From: Stentor coeruleus
Taxonomy: Eukaryota > Ciliophora > Heterotrichea > Heterotrichida > Stentoridae
Direction of reading: 5' to 3'
NCBI GenBank assembly: GCA_001970955.1
Contig: MPUH01001089.1
Location: 1-24,417 of the forward strand
DNA: 24,417 nt
Shown: positions 9,924 through 20,051 of the stretch, one piece after another
Layout: every line of letters starts with the position of its first letter
Position numbering within the stretch: position 1 is the first letter of the stretch
Translations under genes and position numbers: made by a program
Notes under the pieces: model-generated
Told to the model about the DNA's origin: nothing
The model's database searches: none
The model's input: only the letters and a program-made list of their open reading frames with translations

Positions 9924-12770
9924 TTACTTTAACTCACTAACCTCATCTAAAATCTCATTAAAATCTCTATAATTCTCTAAATTAATAGCAACAATTCCAT
10001 TTTCTAACACATAATCCTCAAATTCTGATGGTAGCATTTCCGGTTGATATATCACTATCAACTTAATCTTCTTATCGACATAAACATTAAAATTCTCAAT
10101 ATGCGCAGCTCCAACAACACTTCTCCTAGCCTTAACAATTGCGAAAACTGTTTTTTGTGTATCATCATCTTGAAATTCATTAGCAGCTCTAATCAAAGTA
10201 TCATACAACGAAATATTCTCATGATTTCTATCAATAGAAATAAACAAGTTTTCTAAATCAATCCCAGGCATATCCCTTTGTATAATATCTAATTTATATG
10301 CACTATATGGTTCTTCAATAATAACCCCAATTTTAGTTTCAATTTTATCAATACGATCTCTGAGGTATCTAATAAGGGCAACATTAATCTGAGTTTCTGA
10401 TTTAATATCATAAATAAGAACAAAAAGTAAAGATTTTTTAACTGAATTTATTGTATTATAAATATCATGTAAATCCTTAGCACTATCTATAACCCCAAAT
10501 TCAGACATCATTTTATATAAAGCTTCAACTGCTAAAACACGTATTTCTGGATCGTAATAATATCCTGATTCCTTTATAAAAATTACTATTGCTGATGTTA
10601 AAGCATGACTAGCTTCTTGTGGTTTATCACTTTCCATAAGTATCATACCTCTTCTATAGTGCATATGTTGAAGTAGTATATCTTTTTCATATAAAATATT
10701 CCCTAGGTTAAAATGCTTAGTTGATGATGCTGTTTCTTCAACTTTTATATTAATTCCAATACTTTTTAATCTTGTTATGTCTATATCAACCTCTGTTGTT
10801 TGATCACTTCGAAGTTTTGTAAGTTCATCTCTTACTATATCTAATAATTGTAATCCTGAATGATAATATTGAAGATATTGGAATATTTTAGCTATGTCAA
10901 GTAATATTTTTATCATTCTTATATAATGACTTCTTGTTGATACATAATATTCGAGAATTTCAGCTTGATATTTGTTGATGACTTTTAGTTTACTACGAGA
11001 ACTTAAAAGAATTTCTTCTGAGTCTAGGATTATTTGTGCTTCTAAGACCATACAAAGTTGTTGTTTTCTTTCGACGATGTTTTCTTTTATAAAGTTTTTT
11101 TCTTCTTCCCAACCATGGTTTTTCCCTGTTTTTAGTTTGAGTAGATATGATTCGCTTTTATTGAATTGCTTTTCGTTTGTTTCTTGTTTAAGAAGTTTTT
11201 CGTGAAGTTTGATTGTGAAATTCAGAGCTTCTGTGTAAGCTTCTTGTGCTGGGGGGTATTTTTTTTGTAGGAAATGGGCATTTCCTATAAGATTTTTTGT
11301 TATAGCCATACCTCGATAGTTTTTCATAGTTTCAAAAAGCTTAAAGGCTGTTTTTAAATTTTCAATTCGGTCTTGTAGGTCGGGATGCATAAGAAAATGC
11401 GGATCGATAAATTTTTCTAATATATTTAAAAGCTCAAGATTCTTTATAACTTTATTAACTTCTCGATTATATTTAGTATTTATCTCTTCTTCTGTAGCTC
11501 GGTTTTTAAGCATTTTTTCTATAATGGATATAGGGAAAGTTATACGACTTGTGATTGATGCTGAGAGTTTCCATGCTATAGCAATTGTAATAAGTATGAA
11601 AATAATAAAAATAATCATTTGGATTATAATGATATTGATGACTTTTTCTATAAGATTGTTCCATGATTCAATAATAATCCTTTTATTTATAAGTGTTCCT
11701 GCAGTAAAACTAGAATTGTCATGCATAGAATAAGTTGCAACCGATGGGGATAAAGTTATAACCGAATAAGAGGCAAATATTTTTGAGTTATATCCTGTTA
11801 TAGTAATATTTGTAGTTTCATTTATTGCAAATCCATTAATTTTGCCGCATTCTTTAATGAGTTTTACATCATTAGGAAATAATACATTACAAAGATTATT
11901 ATCATATTCTTGTACTTCAGGAAACAACATGATTATATATGAAAAGTCTGATGGGGCTATGAAGAAAATGTAATCTTTAAGGAATTCTCCTGATATTGAT
12001 GGTAAAAGAAGGGAGTTTAGCATATTACTCGATAAATAACAAGAGAAAATCCCATGAAGAAAAGAAATACTTATAGTAAAAACCCCACATTCATAGTAAA
12101 TATTGATGTTTTTTGAGTTCTTTTCGATATAAGCTTTAGTAAATAGAGGATTATAAGTTGAATTATGACATACAAGGGTTTGAGTCATATTCCTAGCAGG
12201 GTATCGAAAGTCAACACCAGACTCAAGAATCATTCCTAATTGTATAGTCCCATCATCTTGAGCAATATTTTTTATAAACATCATTAAAACTTCATATATG
12301 CTAATCATAAAATTGTTTGTAACTTCAATTGATGTCTTTGTTGGTTCTTCAATATTCCCAAAATCAATTGTTTTTATTGAATACCATACTGAAGCTTGTA
12401 TATCAAAGTCTGGATATTATTTACTATAAGATTCCTCGAATTTTATTATGTTTTTTAGTGTATCTTTAGATTTTTTAATCTCCCCTGTGTATACTCCTTG
12501 GTATATTTGACTTAAGAACATTAAATTAAGTGCTATCTATATAAACCCTACTGTGTCTATTAATACAGAAAATGATTCACTAAAACTTACAGAGTTGCTG
12601 TTTAGATGAGTCATTTCGTTTTCTATTAAGTTTGATCTTGAATCTTTAAGCCAGTCTATGTGTTCTTTAAACATAATTACTACACTGATTACTGCACAGA
12701 CTATTATGCCCATGATTAATGGGGAAATTGTTATCAGTTGAAGCTTTTTACTTAGTTTAACTCCTACCAT
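9924..12770 (-). CDS. Two-TM receptor-like protein with helical (TPR-like) repeats and degenerate VWA-like C-terminus; two 15-base introns
   Basis: Removing introns at 12537-12551 and 12410-12424 gives one frame of 938 residues. Visible order: a short cytoplasmic start; TM1 (about 11-34); an extracytoplasmic region to about 365 with several Asn-X-Ser/Thr sites, as in Cache-type sensors; TM2 (about 367-392) followed by a HAMP-like stretch (TFPISIIEKML); a helical repeat region (about 430-760), including TPR-like units; and a C-terminal region (about 768-938) that reads like a VWA fold (SLLFVLIYDIKSETQ ... KIGVII ... SLYDTL). The expected metal-site DxSxS is replaced by IYDIK. Similar Cache-TM-TPR-VWA architectures occur in ciliates as far as I recall, but ligand and output are unknown. 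It is divergent from the RCC1 gene. The topology is clear; the VWA call is tentative. Confidence 0.75.
12410..12424 (-). other. 15-base intron (GTAAATAATATCCAG)
   Basis: On the minus strand this in-frame 15-mer contains the only TAA between the second and third exons of the receptor gene. Removing it joins TCTTATA to ACTTTGAT without a frame change. It starts GTAA, ends CAG and has T-A at positions 9-10. Confidence 0.85.
12537..12551 (-). other. 15-base intron (GTAGGGTTTATATAG)
   Basis: On the minus strand this 15-mer ends in the in-frame TAG that otherwise stops the first exon after 77 codons. Removing it joins the TM1-containing exon to the rest of the receptor gene in frame. It shares T-A at positions 9-10 with the other three introns. 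Confidence 0.85.
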
Positions 12771-13052
12771 ATTATTGTTTATTGGTTTATGTGAAATATA
12801 TGTAGCAAGGTAGTTTTTTTTTATTAGGTATTTTTGATCATGGATTTTATTGTAAGTTTTTGGAGTATTTTGGATTGTGTATTTTTTTTTGTTATGAGGT
12901 AAGTTTATAGAGAAACTTGGATAGTATATTAATATATTTATTCACACAAATCTAGGGCAAAAATATCAATAACAAATTTAATCCGAACACCCTAAATATT
13001 TCCATTACAAATCTTATCTCAAGCCACCCCAATCAAATCCTATAAAAATAAA
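12771..13052. promoter_or_regulatory. Divergent promoter region between receptor and RCC1 genes
   Basis: A 282-base spacer between two divergent starts. By hand count, 12781-12940 has about 33 G and 3 C, and 12941-13052 has about 28 C and 5 G, so the skew flips sharply near 12940. Each half is G-poor on the sense strand of its own gene. A TATAA occurs at 13041, 12 bases from the RCC1 ATG. The exact promoter elements are not defined by this. Confidence 0.55.
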
Positions 13053-14471
13053 ATGGCTTGTTGCTCAAGAGATAAAGAACTCCCTCTAGACAAATCCACT
13101 AGAATCCTTCCTCCAAGTGAGTAATCCCTAAACAGAGAAGGTAATGATAAGAAAAAACAAGACACTCCTTACATAGTCTTTGCATACGGCGTTGCTCCTC
13201 CTGAAATCCATCAAAAACGCCTATCTTCAGGACTCTGTAAAGTTGGCATAGATAAAATTGCCTGTGGATCAAGTCATTTCTTATTACTAACAGAAAACAA
13301 TGTCCTTCTTGTAGGTGGAAACAATCTTTATGGTCAATGTGCAAGGAAAAATGAAATACAGGATGAAGAAGGTCTTCCACCAAACCTAAAAGTTGCCCAA
13401 TTAAGAATGGAAGGACATTTAATAATTGACATAGCCGCTGGGTCTTATCATTCTTTACTTATTGCCAAGACTAATAAAGGAAATAAACTTATGGCTTTTG
13501 GTCATGAATTAGGATGTGGGTTTTTAGATAGAAAACATAGATCAAATCCAACTGCTATTATATCAAATGAAATACCTGATAATGATCCTGTAACTAAGGT
13601 TTTTGCTGGAAGAATGAGATCAGCTGTTATTTTAAGGTCAGGGAAAATTAAAATGTGGGGTGAATGGTATAATGGGGCTAAACAAAGAGCTTTAAGAGAT
13701 GTTCAGATGCAGATAGGTGCTCAGGATAGTGTGGTAAAAATTGTTATGGGACAGTTTCATGCATTGTTTTTAAGTAAAGAAGGGAGAGTTTATTCATGGG
13801 GAGATAATACTTATGGAGAATTAGGGGTGAGTCAGTCACAAAAATGGAGAACTAATCCTGAGATTATTGACTTTTTCGCTAATAAAGTATGTGTTGACTG
13901 TGATGTTGGAGGAAGACATTCTTTGGTTTTAACTCAAGAAGGTAAACTGTACAGCTTTGGAGATAATAGTGAAGGACAATGCGGAATTGAATCAAATAGA
14001 ACATATGAACCACAGGAAATAGAAACTAAAGGTATGCTTGGAGATGATACTGTTATACCGATACAAATCTTTGCAGGAGATGCTCATTCTGCTTTAGTGA
14101 CAAGTGAAGGAGATTTATTTGCATGGGGTGATAATAGTGAAGAAAGACTTGGAATACATACAACTTCATCTATATTTAGACCTACATTAGTTGAAGATGT
14201 TATGGGTAGAAATTTATGCGCAGTAGGTTTAGGAGGGTTTTTTAGTGTGTTTATTACTGGACCAAAAGAATATTCAATTGGCAATAAGGATCTTGGTAAA
14301 CTTAACAATATGAAGATTTTCAAGAATATGCTTTTTGCTAAACTTCCTTATGATGAAGAGAAGAAAGAAAATGAATCAAAACCTGCAGGTGGAGGATTGA
14401 TAACGAATTTGTTTAAGTTGAATTTGAAAGTGACTGAAGAGACGAAAATTACTGAGTCAAAAGCTGAGTAG
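13053..14471 (+). CDS. RCC1-repeat (beta-propeller) protein, one 15-base intron
   Basis: With the intron at 13121-13135 removed this is a 467-residue protein. From about residue 38 it shows a run of RCC1-type repeats, recognisable by their Gly-rich turns: CGSSHFLLLTE, GGNNLYGQC, AAGSYHSLLI, MGQFHALFL, SWGDNTYGELG, VGGRHSLVL, SFGDNSEGQCG, FAGDAHSALV and AWGDNSEERLG. Such seven-bladed propellers act as Ran GEFs or, more often in protists, as scaffolds or regulators of ubiquitin ligases and kinases. I cannot assign it to the Ran GEF itself. The N-terminus MACCSR has paired cysteines that could be acylated (inference). The C-terminal 40 residues are a charged tail. The ATG at 13053 follows a G-poor flank, and the next gene begins within about 125 bases. 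Confidence 0.88.
13121..13135 (+). other. 15-base intron (GTAATCCCTAAACAG)
   Basis: It contains the only in-frame stop (TAA) of the RCC1 gene, at codon 24. Excision leaves PPSEEGND with no frame change. It starts GTAA, ends CAG and has T-A at positions 9-10. Reading the TAA as glutamine would also keep the frame, but the intron model explains the other interrupted genes too. Confidence 0.85.
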
Positions 14472-14596
14472 ATAAGTTATTTAGTTAGGATGTTATTGTT
14501 TGCTAAGAATATGCGAGTAAAAAAAATTAGTTTTTTTTTATGATTTCATTTGTGGGAGATAATAATTTAGTTTATTTGATTATGGAGTCTAAGAAC

Positions 14597-15421
14597 ATGA
14601 ATTATTTGATTTCATCTATAAAAAAAGAGACTTCAAAACTCAAAGTAAACCATACATAGAGAAACTTAACTGAAAACATTAAATCACGTGTACAGGACTC
14701 TGCTGGCAAAGAAAAACTTTCACCAAAAACTTCTCCTAGCAATAAAGATTTGCCTCCATTACCAAAAATAAGCAACTTTACACCACAAGAAACAATTCGA
14801 GCTGATATAACATCATCAAAAATTCTCATAGAAAACTTAATCCAAGACAATAAGATGCTTCATGAAGATATCGAGGATTTCAAAATGACCTTAGAAGTTT
14901 TAGTAGAAAAACTCAAAGATACAAAGCGAGAACTTGAGGTTGAAAAATTAAACAATACGAGAATTGATATACTTGAACAACAGATACTAAAAGAACAAGC
15001 GAGAAAACAAGGATTGCTTCAACAGCATTTGAAACTCAAAGAAAAATACCTTTCCCTTCTTAATACAATGCGTGAAGCAGCATTTTCTCTAAGCGATGAT
15101 AACAAAGAAGACATAACCCTTTTCGAAAAACTCAGCAAAGAAAACGGCAAACTCAAAGAGCTCCTTGCTTTTTCCCGCATTTCCGACCCTAAAACCCAAG
15201 ACCTCGAAAGGATCTCAGAAGAAAACAAAGAAGATGACCATGAAAAGTACAAAAACACATTAAAAAACTACCGTGACCAACGTATCGCTCAAAAAAGATC
15301 AAAATCCTTCGCTATTGTCGGAAGAAAAAATTACCTCCTTATGTCACCTAAAGAAAAAAATAATTCAAATAATGTTTGGGACAATTTCTTCAAAAAACAT
15401 GAACAGAAAGCTAAAAATTAA
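14597..15421 (+). CDS. Coiled-coil protein, one 15-base intron
   Basis: A 269-residue protein after removal of the intron at 14645-14659. In-frame ATGs also exist at 14582 and 14540, so the start is uncertain. I use 14597 as the most conservative. Residues about 65-165 and 175-235 are rich in Leu/Glu/Lys with heptad-like spacing (LIQDNKMLHEDIEDF, LEVLVEKLKDTKRELEVEKL), predicting a long coiled coil. The C-terminus is basic and Asn/Lys-rich. No enzyme motif is visible. It could be a cytoskeletal, basal-body or cilia-associated protein, but only the coiled coil is supported. It follows the RCC1 gene on the same strand at a short distance. Confidence 0.7.
14645..14659 (+). other. 15-base intron (GTAAACCATACATAG)
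   Basis: It ends in the in-frame TAG that interrupts the coiled-coil gene after about 16 codons. Excision joins SKLK to RNLTEN in frame. T-A lies at positions 9-10, as in the other three introns. Confidence 0.88.
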
Positions 15422-16081
15422 TATAGTGTATTATAAAAACTCCCAAACTTATTTTATAAATAAATTAGAAAATAATGTAATTACTACAACAACACTGTGG
15501 TTTATCATTTTATTAAAGTTTTCAAGTTTATGAATAATAGTTGATATTATTGAATAATAATATTAGATTTTTTCTAGACTTGTAATCAAAAACAAAAGAT
15601 GATGCTTAGTATACTATGGTTTTTTGAAGTAAATTAGTTTATACTTTTTATCTTTAAAATCTCATAAGAGTTGAAAATTATGTGATAATGATGAATATAA
15701 ACTTTAAAAGTTGTACAGATATTATTCAATTTGGATTAAGTAGAAAATTATTTTCAGTGATGACGTACAATCAAAAATAGCTTTTCATATTATACATTCC
15801 ATCTATAATCTAATATTTTTCTTATAATAAACAGTTTAATTCTATCACCAACTAAAATAAAAATTTAAATTTAGTCTTCATTGTAATTAATTTCCTTATA
15901 CACAAAAATAAATTATAATAAACCCAACACAAACTCATAAAAAAACTATTCCTAAATCATATTCCTCATCCCAACAAATTCCCACATCTTATTTTCATAA
16001 AATCATTCAAACTTTCCAAACACAAAAAAAATCCTAAAATCCTTAAAAACTAGCCCGCACAAAATTTCTATAATTTAAAAA
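15422..16081. other. Intergenic, no gene seen; G-free stretch before kinase
   Basis: No gene, repeat or RNA is recognised. The left part is AT-rich and mixed. The right part, 15841-16080, has about 53 C and 4 G by hand count and runs straight into the kinase ATG. This is the clearest example of the G-poor sense 5' flank seen at genes in this window. Confidence 0.6.
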
Positions 16082-17380
16082 ATGATTTCTGGGAATTATA
16101 CACTAGAAGAAGTTATAGGTACAGGGTCATTTGGAACTGTCTACAAAGCTTACGACAAATCAGGTAAAATCTATGCAATTAAAATGATACAAATATCTAA
16201 TTCTAGCCTTGAATCCCATATCGAACAAGAAATCTCAGTGATGAGAAGCCTAATGCATAAAAACATAATCCAATTCATAAACAGCTACAAACATGGTAAC
16301 AAATACAACATAGTCTTAGAATATTGTGAAGGTGGGGATTTAGAAAATTATCTTCAAAGCTCAGAAACACTCCCATTATCAATAATAAAAAAGTGGGCTA
16401 AAAGTATTATAACAGCTTGTGCATATTTACAAGATAAAAATATAATGCATCGGGATATTAAACTTGCTAATCTTTACCTTACAGATAAAAATCCTGCTAA
16501 AGCTGATATAAAAATAGGGGATTTTGGGTTTTCAAGATTTCTTAATAACAATTTAGCGTATTCTAAGATTGGAACACCATTGTATATGGCCCCTGAAATA
16601 TTTGAATCCGCAGATTATACTTTTAAAGCTGATGTTTGGAGTCTTGGCTGTGTTTTATATGAAATGATTACAAAAGTACCACTTTTTCCTTGTTATTCTT
16701 TACAAGATTTGTTTAATAAACATAGAGAAAATTTGAATTTTCCTGATGATTTTGATGAGGATGCTAGAGCTTTGATTTTTGATATGGTTAAATATGATTT
16801 TCAGGAAAGGCCGAATTTTGCTGATTTGTTGGAATATGATTTTTTAAAGATGGAGGGTTTGTTTGATGCTAATGAGTATGAGGTTAATGAAAGTATGAGG
16901 ACAAGAGTGTTTAGAAAGAAAAAAACTGAGCATCATAAAAGTGCTTTGGAAATTGATCAGAGAAATGCAGATATTGAAAGACTTATTAATATTGTTTTAG
17001 TGAAAAATGCTGATCATACAGAACTTTTACCGTTTTTTGTTATATATATTAGACATATGATTAAGGAAGCTAAAGCAAAACTTGACTATTTAACTAAGTT
17101 TGATAAAAAAAATCCAGTGATTATGATTAAGTATAAAAAATTTGAAGAACTTAGCAAGCTTATAGATGATTTATCAATCGGGATTGAGATTAATACTTTT
17201 AATGCTGATAATATACCTAAAGATATGATGATATCATCTATAAATAGACTTATTCAGCTACTATACGAGTATGGTGAAGAAGAATTTTATCTTCTCTTGG
17301 GTATGGCTAACTATTTTGATCATTGTAACTCTTTAGTTGTTGAAGTTTTAAATTCTAAGGTTAATACAACTATATGCTAA
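16082..17380 (+). CDS. ULK/ATG1-like serine/threonine protein kinase
   Basis: A 432-residue kinase with a complete catalytic domain at about 6-256: glycine loop GTGSFGTV (13-20), ATP lysine Lys34 (YAIK), helix-C Glu50, catalytic Asp125 in HRDIKLAN with Asn130, GDFGFSR with DFG Asp147, GTPLYMAPE (164-172) and DVWSLGC. The GDFGFSR and YMAPEIF signatures resemble the ULK/ATG1 (Unc-51-like) group more than NEK or Aurora, though ciliates have many divergent ULK-like kinases. The C-terminal 150 residues are predicted helical (LINIVLVKNADHTELLPFF, LIQLLYEYGEEEFYLLLG), without a domain I can name; in ULK/ATG1 kinases this region often holds MIT-type helices. Roles could include autophagy or ciliary and cytoskeletal signalling. 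No intron is required. The start is the only good ATG, after a G-poor flank. Confidence 0.88.
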   Translation: MISGNYTLEEVIGTGSFGTVYKAYDKSGKIYAIKMIQISNSSLESHIEQEISVMRSLMHKNIIQFINSYKHGNKYNIVLEYCEGGDLENYLQSSETLPLSIIKKWAKSIITACAYLQDKNIMHRDIKLANLYLTDKNPAKADIKIGDFGFSRFLNNNLAYSKIGTPLYMAPEIFESADYTFKADVWSLGCVLYEMITKVPLFPCYSLQDLFNKHRENLNFPDDFDEDARALIFDMVKYDFQERPNFADLLEYDFLKMEGLFDANEYEVNESMRTRVFRKKKTEHHKSALEIDQRNADIERLINIVLVKNADHTELLPFFVIYIRHMIKEAKAKLDYLTKFDKKNPVIMIKYKKFEELSKLIDDLSIGIEINTFNADNIPKDMMISSINRLIQLLYEYGEEEFYLLLGMANYFDHCNSLVVEVLNSKVNTTIC

Positions 17381-17535
17381 ATGTCTAACTCAATATATCC
17401 ATTAGTAAAACATTTAATATTTCTTTGAATTTAAGTACCTATAATAAAAAAATGCCAAAACTGAAAAAATAATCATCTATATCACTAAAAATCCTATCCT
17501 AAATCCTACACTAATTCTCAACCTAAAAACTAACA

Positions 17536-17540
17536 TATAA
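17536..17540 (+). promoter_or_regulatory. TATAA directly abutting an ATG
   Basis: TATAA occupies positions -5 to -1 of the second coiled-coil gene, giving TATAAATGG. The same nine bases occur at the next two genes downstream. Confidence 0.4.
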
Positions 17541-19008
17541 ATGGCATCATCATACCTAGAAAATCAGTTTATTTCTTTCAAAACTAAAAATCACTACAAA
17601 TCTGCAATAATAAAACAGCTACAAGAAAGTTTAAAAAAAATAAAATCTCAAGCCATCAACAAAATCCTAAATCCTAAAGCAAGCCCAAAACGGCATCTAA
17701 AAAAAGTCGCCACAATCCAAAACATAAAAGCCTCACCAAAATTTTCACAAAAAGAATACATGGCATCATTCANTCATCAACAAAATCCTAAATCCTAAAA
17801 CAAGCCCAAGACGGCATCTAAAAAAAGTTGCCACAATCCAAAACATAAAAGCCTCACCAAAATTTTCACAAAAAGAATACATGGCATCATTCAAAGAAAA
17901 AGCTCAAGAAAACCGAGATTTCGCCCTAAAGCTCTACAAAGAACAAAGTCAAAGAAAAAATCGTCAGGAACAACGAGAAGAAGAAATAAGGAAAAAATTA
18001 TTAGATGAAATTGAAGAAAAAGAAAGGGAAAAAGAACTACTAAAAATGAAAAAAGATCAGTCAAAACAAGATCAGGTATATATGATGATAGAAAAAACTA
18101 AAGCTAGAAAACAAGAACTTAGTTATCTTAAAGAAATTGGAGAAAGAGAATATAGAAAAGCTATTTCTGCAACCCCATTATATAAGAAAATAGAGACTGA
18201 GTTTATTAAAAATATTATGATCCCAGAATTGGAAAAAAGGAAAAGTGAACTTAGGAAAAAACGAGAACTTTTCAAGCCGATAACAAAAGATCAGATAAAA
18301 GAACATGCGAAAAATGTTGAAATGATCCTTTCAACAATATCAGAAAGAAAAAAACAGTCGCAGATTTTTGAAGAAACAAGGTCGTTTTCAAAATCAAAGA
18401 TTTTGAAGCAGGTTCTTGCTAAGGATAAAGAAAAAGAGCAAAAGGAATTGGAAAAAATGCATATGAAAATGAGATTAAAAGAAAAAAAAAAACAGTACTC
18501 GGAGTTGGTTAAAGAAGTATTTCCTCCAACACTTGATTTATTTAAGAAAAAAGAGATGGAATTAATAAAAGCTAGATTGAATCATCCGGTTACAATAAAA
18601 TGTAAGACTTCGAATAGTGATGAAGATAATATGTTTATAAATAAAAGCATTTCGTTTAGCCCAAGAAAATTCAAAAAGAATAATATGATACCTGAAAAAA
18701 CCCCTAGACCCTTACCAATTATTAAAGATTATATATCAGAAATGAGAAAAGAAAGGAAAAATAGCTTAAGTGATAGGGATATGAAAATTGACTGGGACAG
18801 CGAGTTTGTTCAAGATCTCTCGGTTGATAAAAACCGCAGAAAACTTCAACGAAAAGCTGAAATCCTTGACCGCGAGGCTCGGAAAGCAGAGTTGAAAATT
18901 GATTATGTAAACCCGACAAACAATAGAAATTTGAAAGTTTCTGAGAAGGCGAATGAGTTGATTGTAGATTCGATTAGGGCAAAGCTTGCGATTCTTGAAA
19001 ATAATTAA
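17541..19008 (+). CDS. Charged coiled-coil protein, interrupted by an unmerged overlap at an N
   Basis: The frame runs from the ATG at 17541 to a single N at 17773, then reads out of frame through a repeat of the preceding 119 bases, and resumes at about 17894. Collapsing the duplicate gives one protein of 448 residues. It is very rich in Lys, Glu and Arg, with long helical stretches (QREEEIRKKLLDEIEEKERE, KEKEQKELEKMHMKMRLKEK) predicting an extended coiled coil from about residue 80 to 260. A basic, Ser-containing linker and a conserved-looking helical end (EKANELIVDSIRAKLAILEN) follow. Proteins of this kind are common among ciliary and basal-body components in ciliates, but I do not recognise a specific one. 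Only 5 bases separate its stop from the PP1 start. Confidence 0.75.
17654..17893. repeat. Duplicated coding block around single N at 17773 (allelic)
   Basis: Bases 17654-17772 recur as 17775-17893 with three transitions. Two change residues (Ala to Thr, Lys to Arg) and one is silent (GTC/GTT). The pattern indicates two haplotypes of the same exon joined at a contig end, not an in-gene repeat. Confidence 0.88.
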
Positions 19009-19013
19009 TATAA
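19009..19013 (+). promoter_or_regulatory. TATAA forming the whole spacer before PP1
   Basis: The five bases between the TAA stop of the coiled-coil gene (19006-19008) and the PP1 ATG (19014) are exactly TATAA. Any promoter for PP1 must therefore lie inside the upstream coding region, or the two genes share a transcript. Confidence 0.5.
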
Positions 19014-20009
19014 ATGGTAAGTAACAACCCTCCGGATTTAGATGTTGATAGCATTATTGAAAGACTGCTCGAGGTACAAGGAGCACGACCTGGAAAACAA
19101 GTAAATTTAACAGAAAATGAAGTTAGGCTTTTGTGTATTAAATCAAGGGAAATTTTTATGTCACAGCCGATACTTTTAGAACTTGAAGCGCCAATTAAAG
19201 TAGCAGGAGATGTTCATGGCCAATACTTCGATTTACTACGTTTATTCGAATATGGGGGTTTTCCTCCAGAAGCTAACTACCTATTTCTTGGCGACTACGT
19301 TGATCGAGGTAAGCAAAGCCTCGAAACAATCTGCCTCCTTCTCTCTTACAAAATCAAATACCCTGAGAATTTCTTCATATTGCGAGGCAATCACGAATGT
19401 GCATCTATCAACCGAATCTACGGTTTTTACGATGAATGTAAGAGGCGGTACAATATCAAAATATGGAAAACCTTTATCGATTGTTTTAATTGCCTACCAG
19501 TTGCCGCAGTTATCGACGACAAAATCTTATGTATGCATGGTGGACTATCCCCAGAGTTAAGCAATATTGATCAAATAAAAAGAATCATGAGACCAACAGA
19601 TGTTCCAGACACAGGTTTATTATGTGATTTATTATGGAGTGATCCTGATAAAGAAGTTCAAGGTTGGGGTGAAAACGATCGAGGTGTATCTTTTACATTT
19701 GGTATTGACATTGTGGCTAATTTCTTAAGAAGACACGATTTGGATTTGATATGCCGAGCTCATCAAGTTGTAGAAGATGGGTATGAGTTTTTTGCCAAAC
19801 GTCAATTGGTAACTGTATTTTCTGCTCCGAATTACTGTGGAGAGTTTGATAATGCAGGATCGATGATGAGTATAGACGATACGCTTATGTGTAGTTTTCA
19901 GATTTTGAAGCCATCTGAGAAGAAACAAAAGTTCAACTATGGAGGTCTGAATGCAGGCCGGCCAGTGACCCCTCCACGAACAAAGACTGTAAAGAAAAGC
20001 TATACATGA
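19014..20009 (+). CDS. PP1: Serine/threonine protein phosphatase PP1 catalytic subunit
   Basis: A 331-residue PPP-family phosphatase, close in length to animal PP1 (about 330). Metal and catalytic motifs are intact: GDVHGQ (Asp66, His68), GDYVDRG (Asp94), GNHE (Asn126, His127), HGGLSP (His175) and RAHQ (His250). The [11 protein letters not shown] loop (270-280) and the C-terminal TPPR site at Thr320, a CDK target in animal PP1, identify PP1 rather than PP2A or PP4. The start is firm because [14 protein letters not shown] aligns with the usual PP1 N-terminus. It ends at TGA, where PP1 proteins normally end, which supports TGA as a true stop in this genome. Only the usual CCHGGLS is slightly changed, to CMHGGLS. 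It is flanked very closely by genes on the same strand. Confidence 0.97.
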   Translation: MVSNNPPDLDVDSIIERLLEVQGARPGKQVNLTENEVRLLCIKSREIFMSQPILLELEAPIKVAGDVHGQYFDLLRLFEYGGFPPEANYLFLGDYVDRGKQSLETICLLLSYKIKYPENFFILRGNHECASINRIYGFYDECKRRYNIKIWKTFIDCFNCLPVAAVIDDKILCMHGGLSPELSNIDQIKRIMRPTDVPDTGLLCDLLWSDPDKEVQGWGENDRGVSFTFGIDIVANFLRRHDLDLICRAHQVVEDGYEFFAKRQLVTVFSAPNYCGEFDNAGSMMSIDDTLMCSFQILKPSEKKQKFNYGGLNAGRPVTPPRTKTVKKSYT

Positions 20010-20046
20010 GTCTAGATAGTTATTCTAAATCTCAGTCATGAAATCA

Positions 20047-20051
20047 TATAA
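20047..20051 (+). promoter_or_regulatory. TATAA directly abutting the reductase ATG
   Basis: TATAA occupies positions -5 to -1 in TATAAATGG, the same register as three other genes. The spacer from the PP1 stop is only 42 bases. Confidence 0.4.

Noticed and set aside
13053..13140. In-frame TAA and TAG in the RCC1 and coiled-coil genes read as sense codons (glutamine), as in Condylostoma
   Set aside because: Each stop lies inside a 15-base GTA...AG segment whose removal keeps the frame, and the long genes here contain no other in-frame stops. Tiny introns explain this more simply than a reassigned code.
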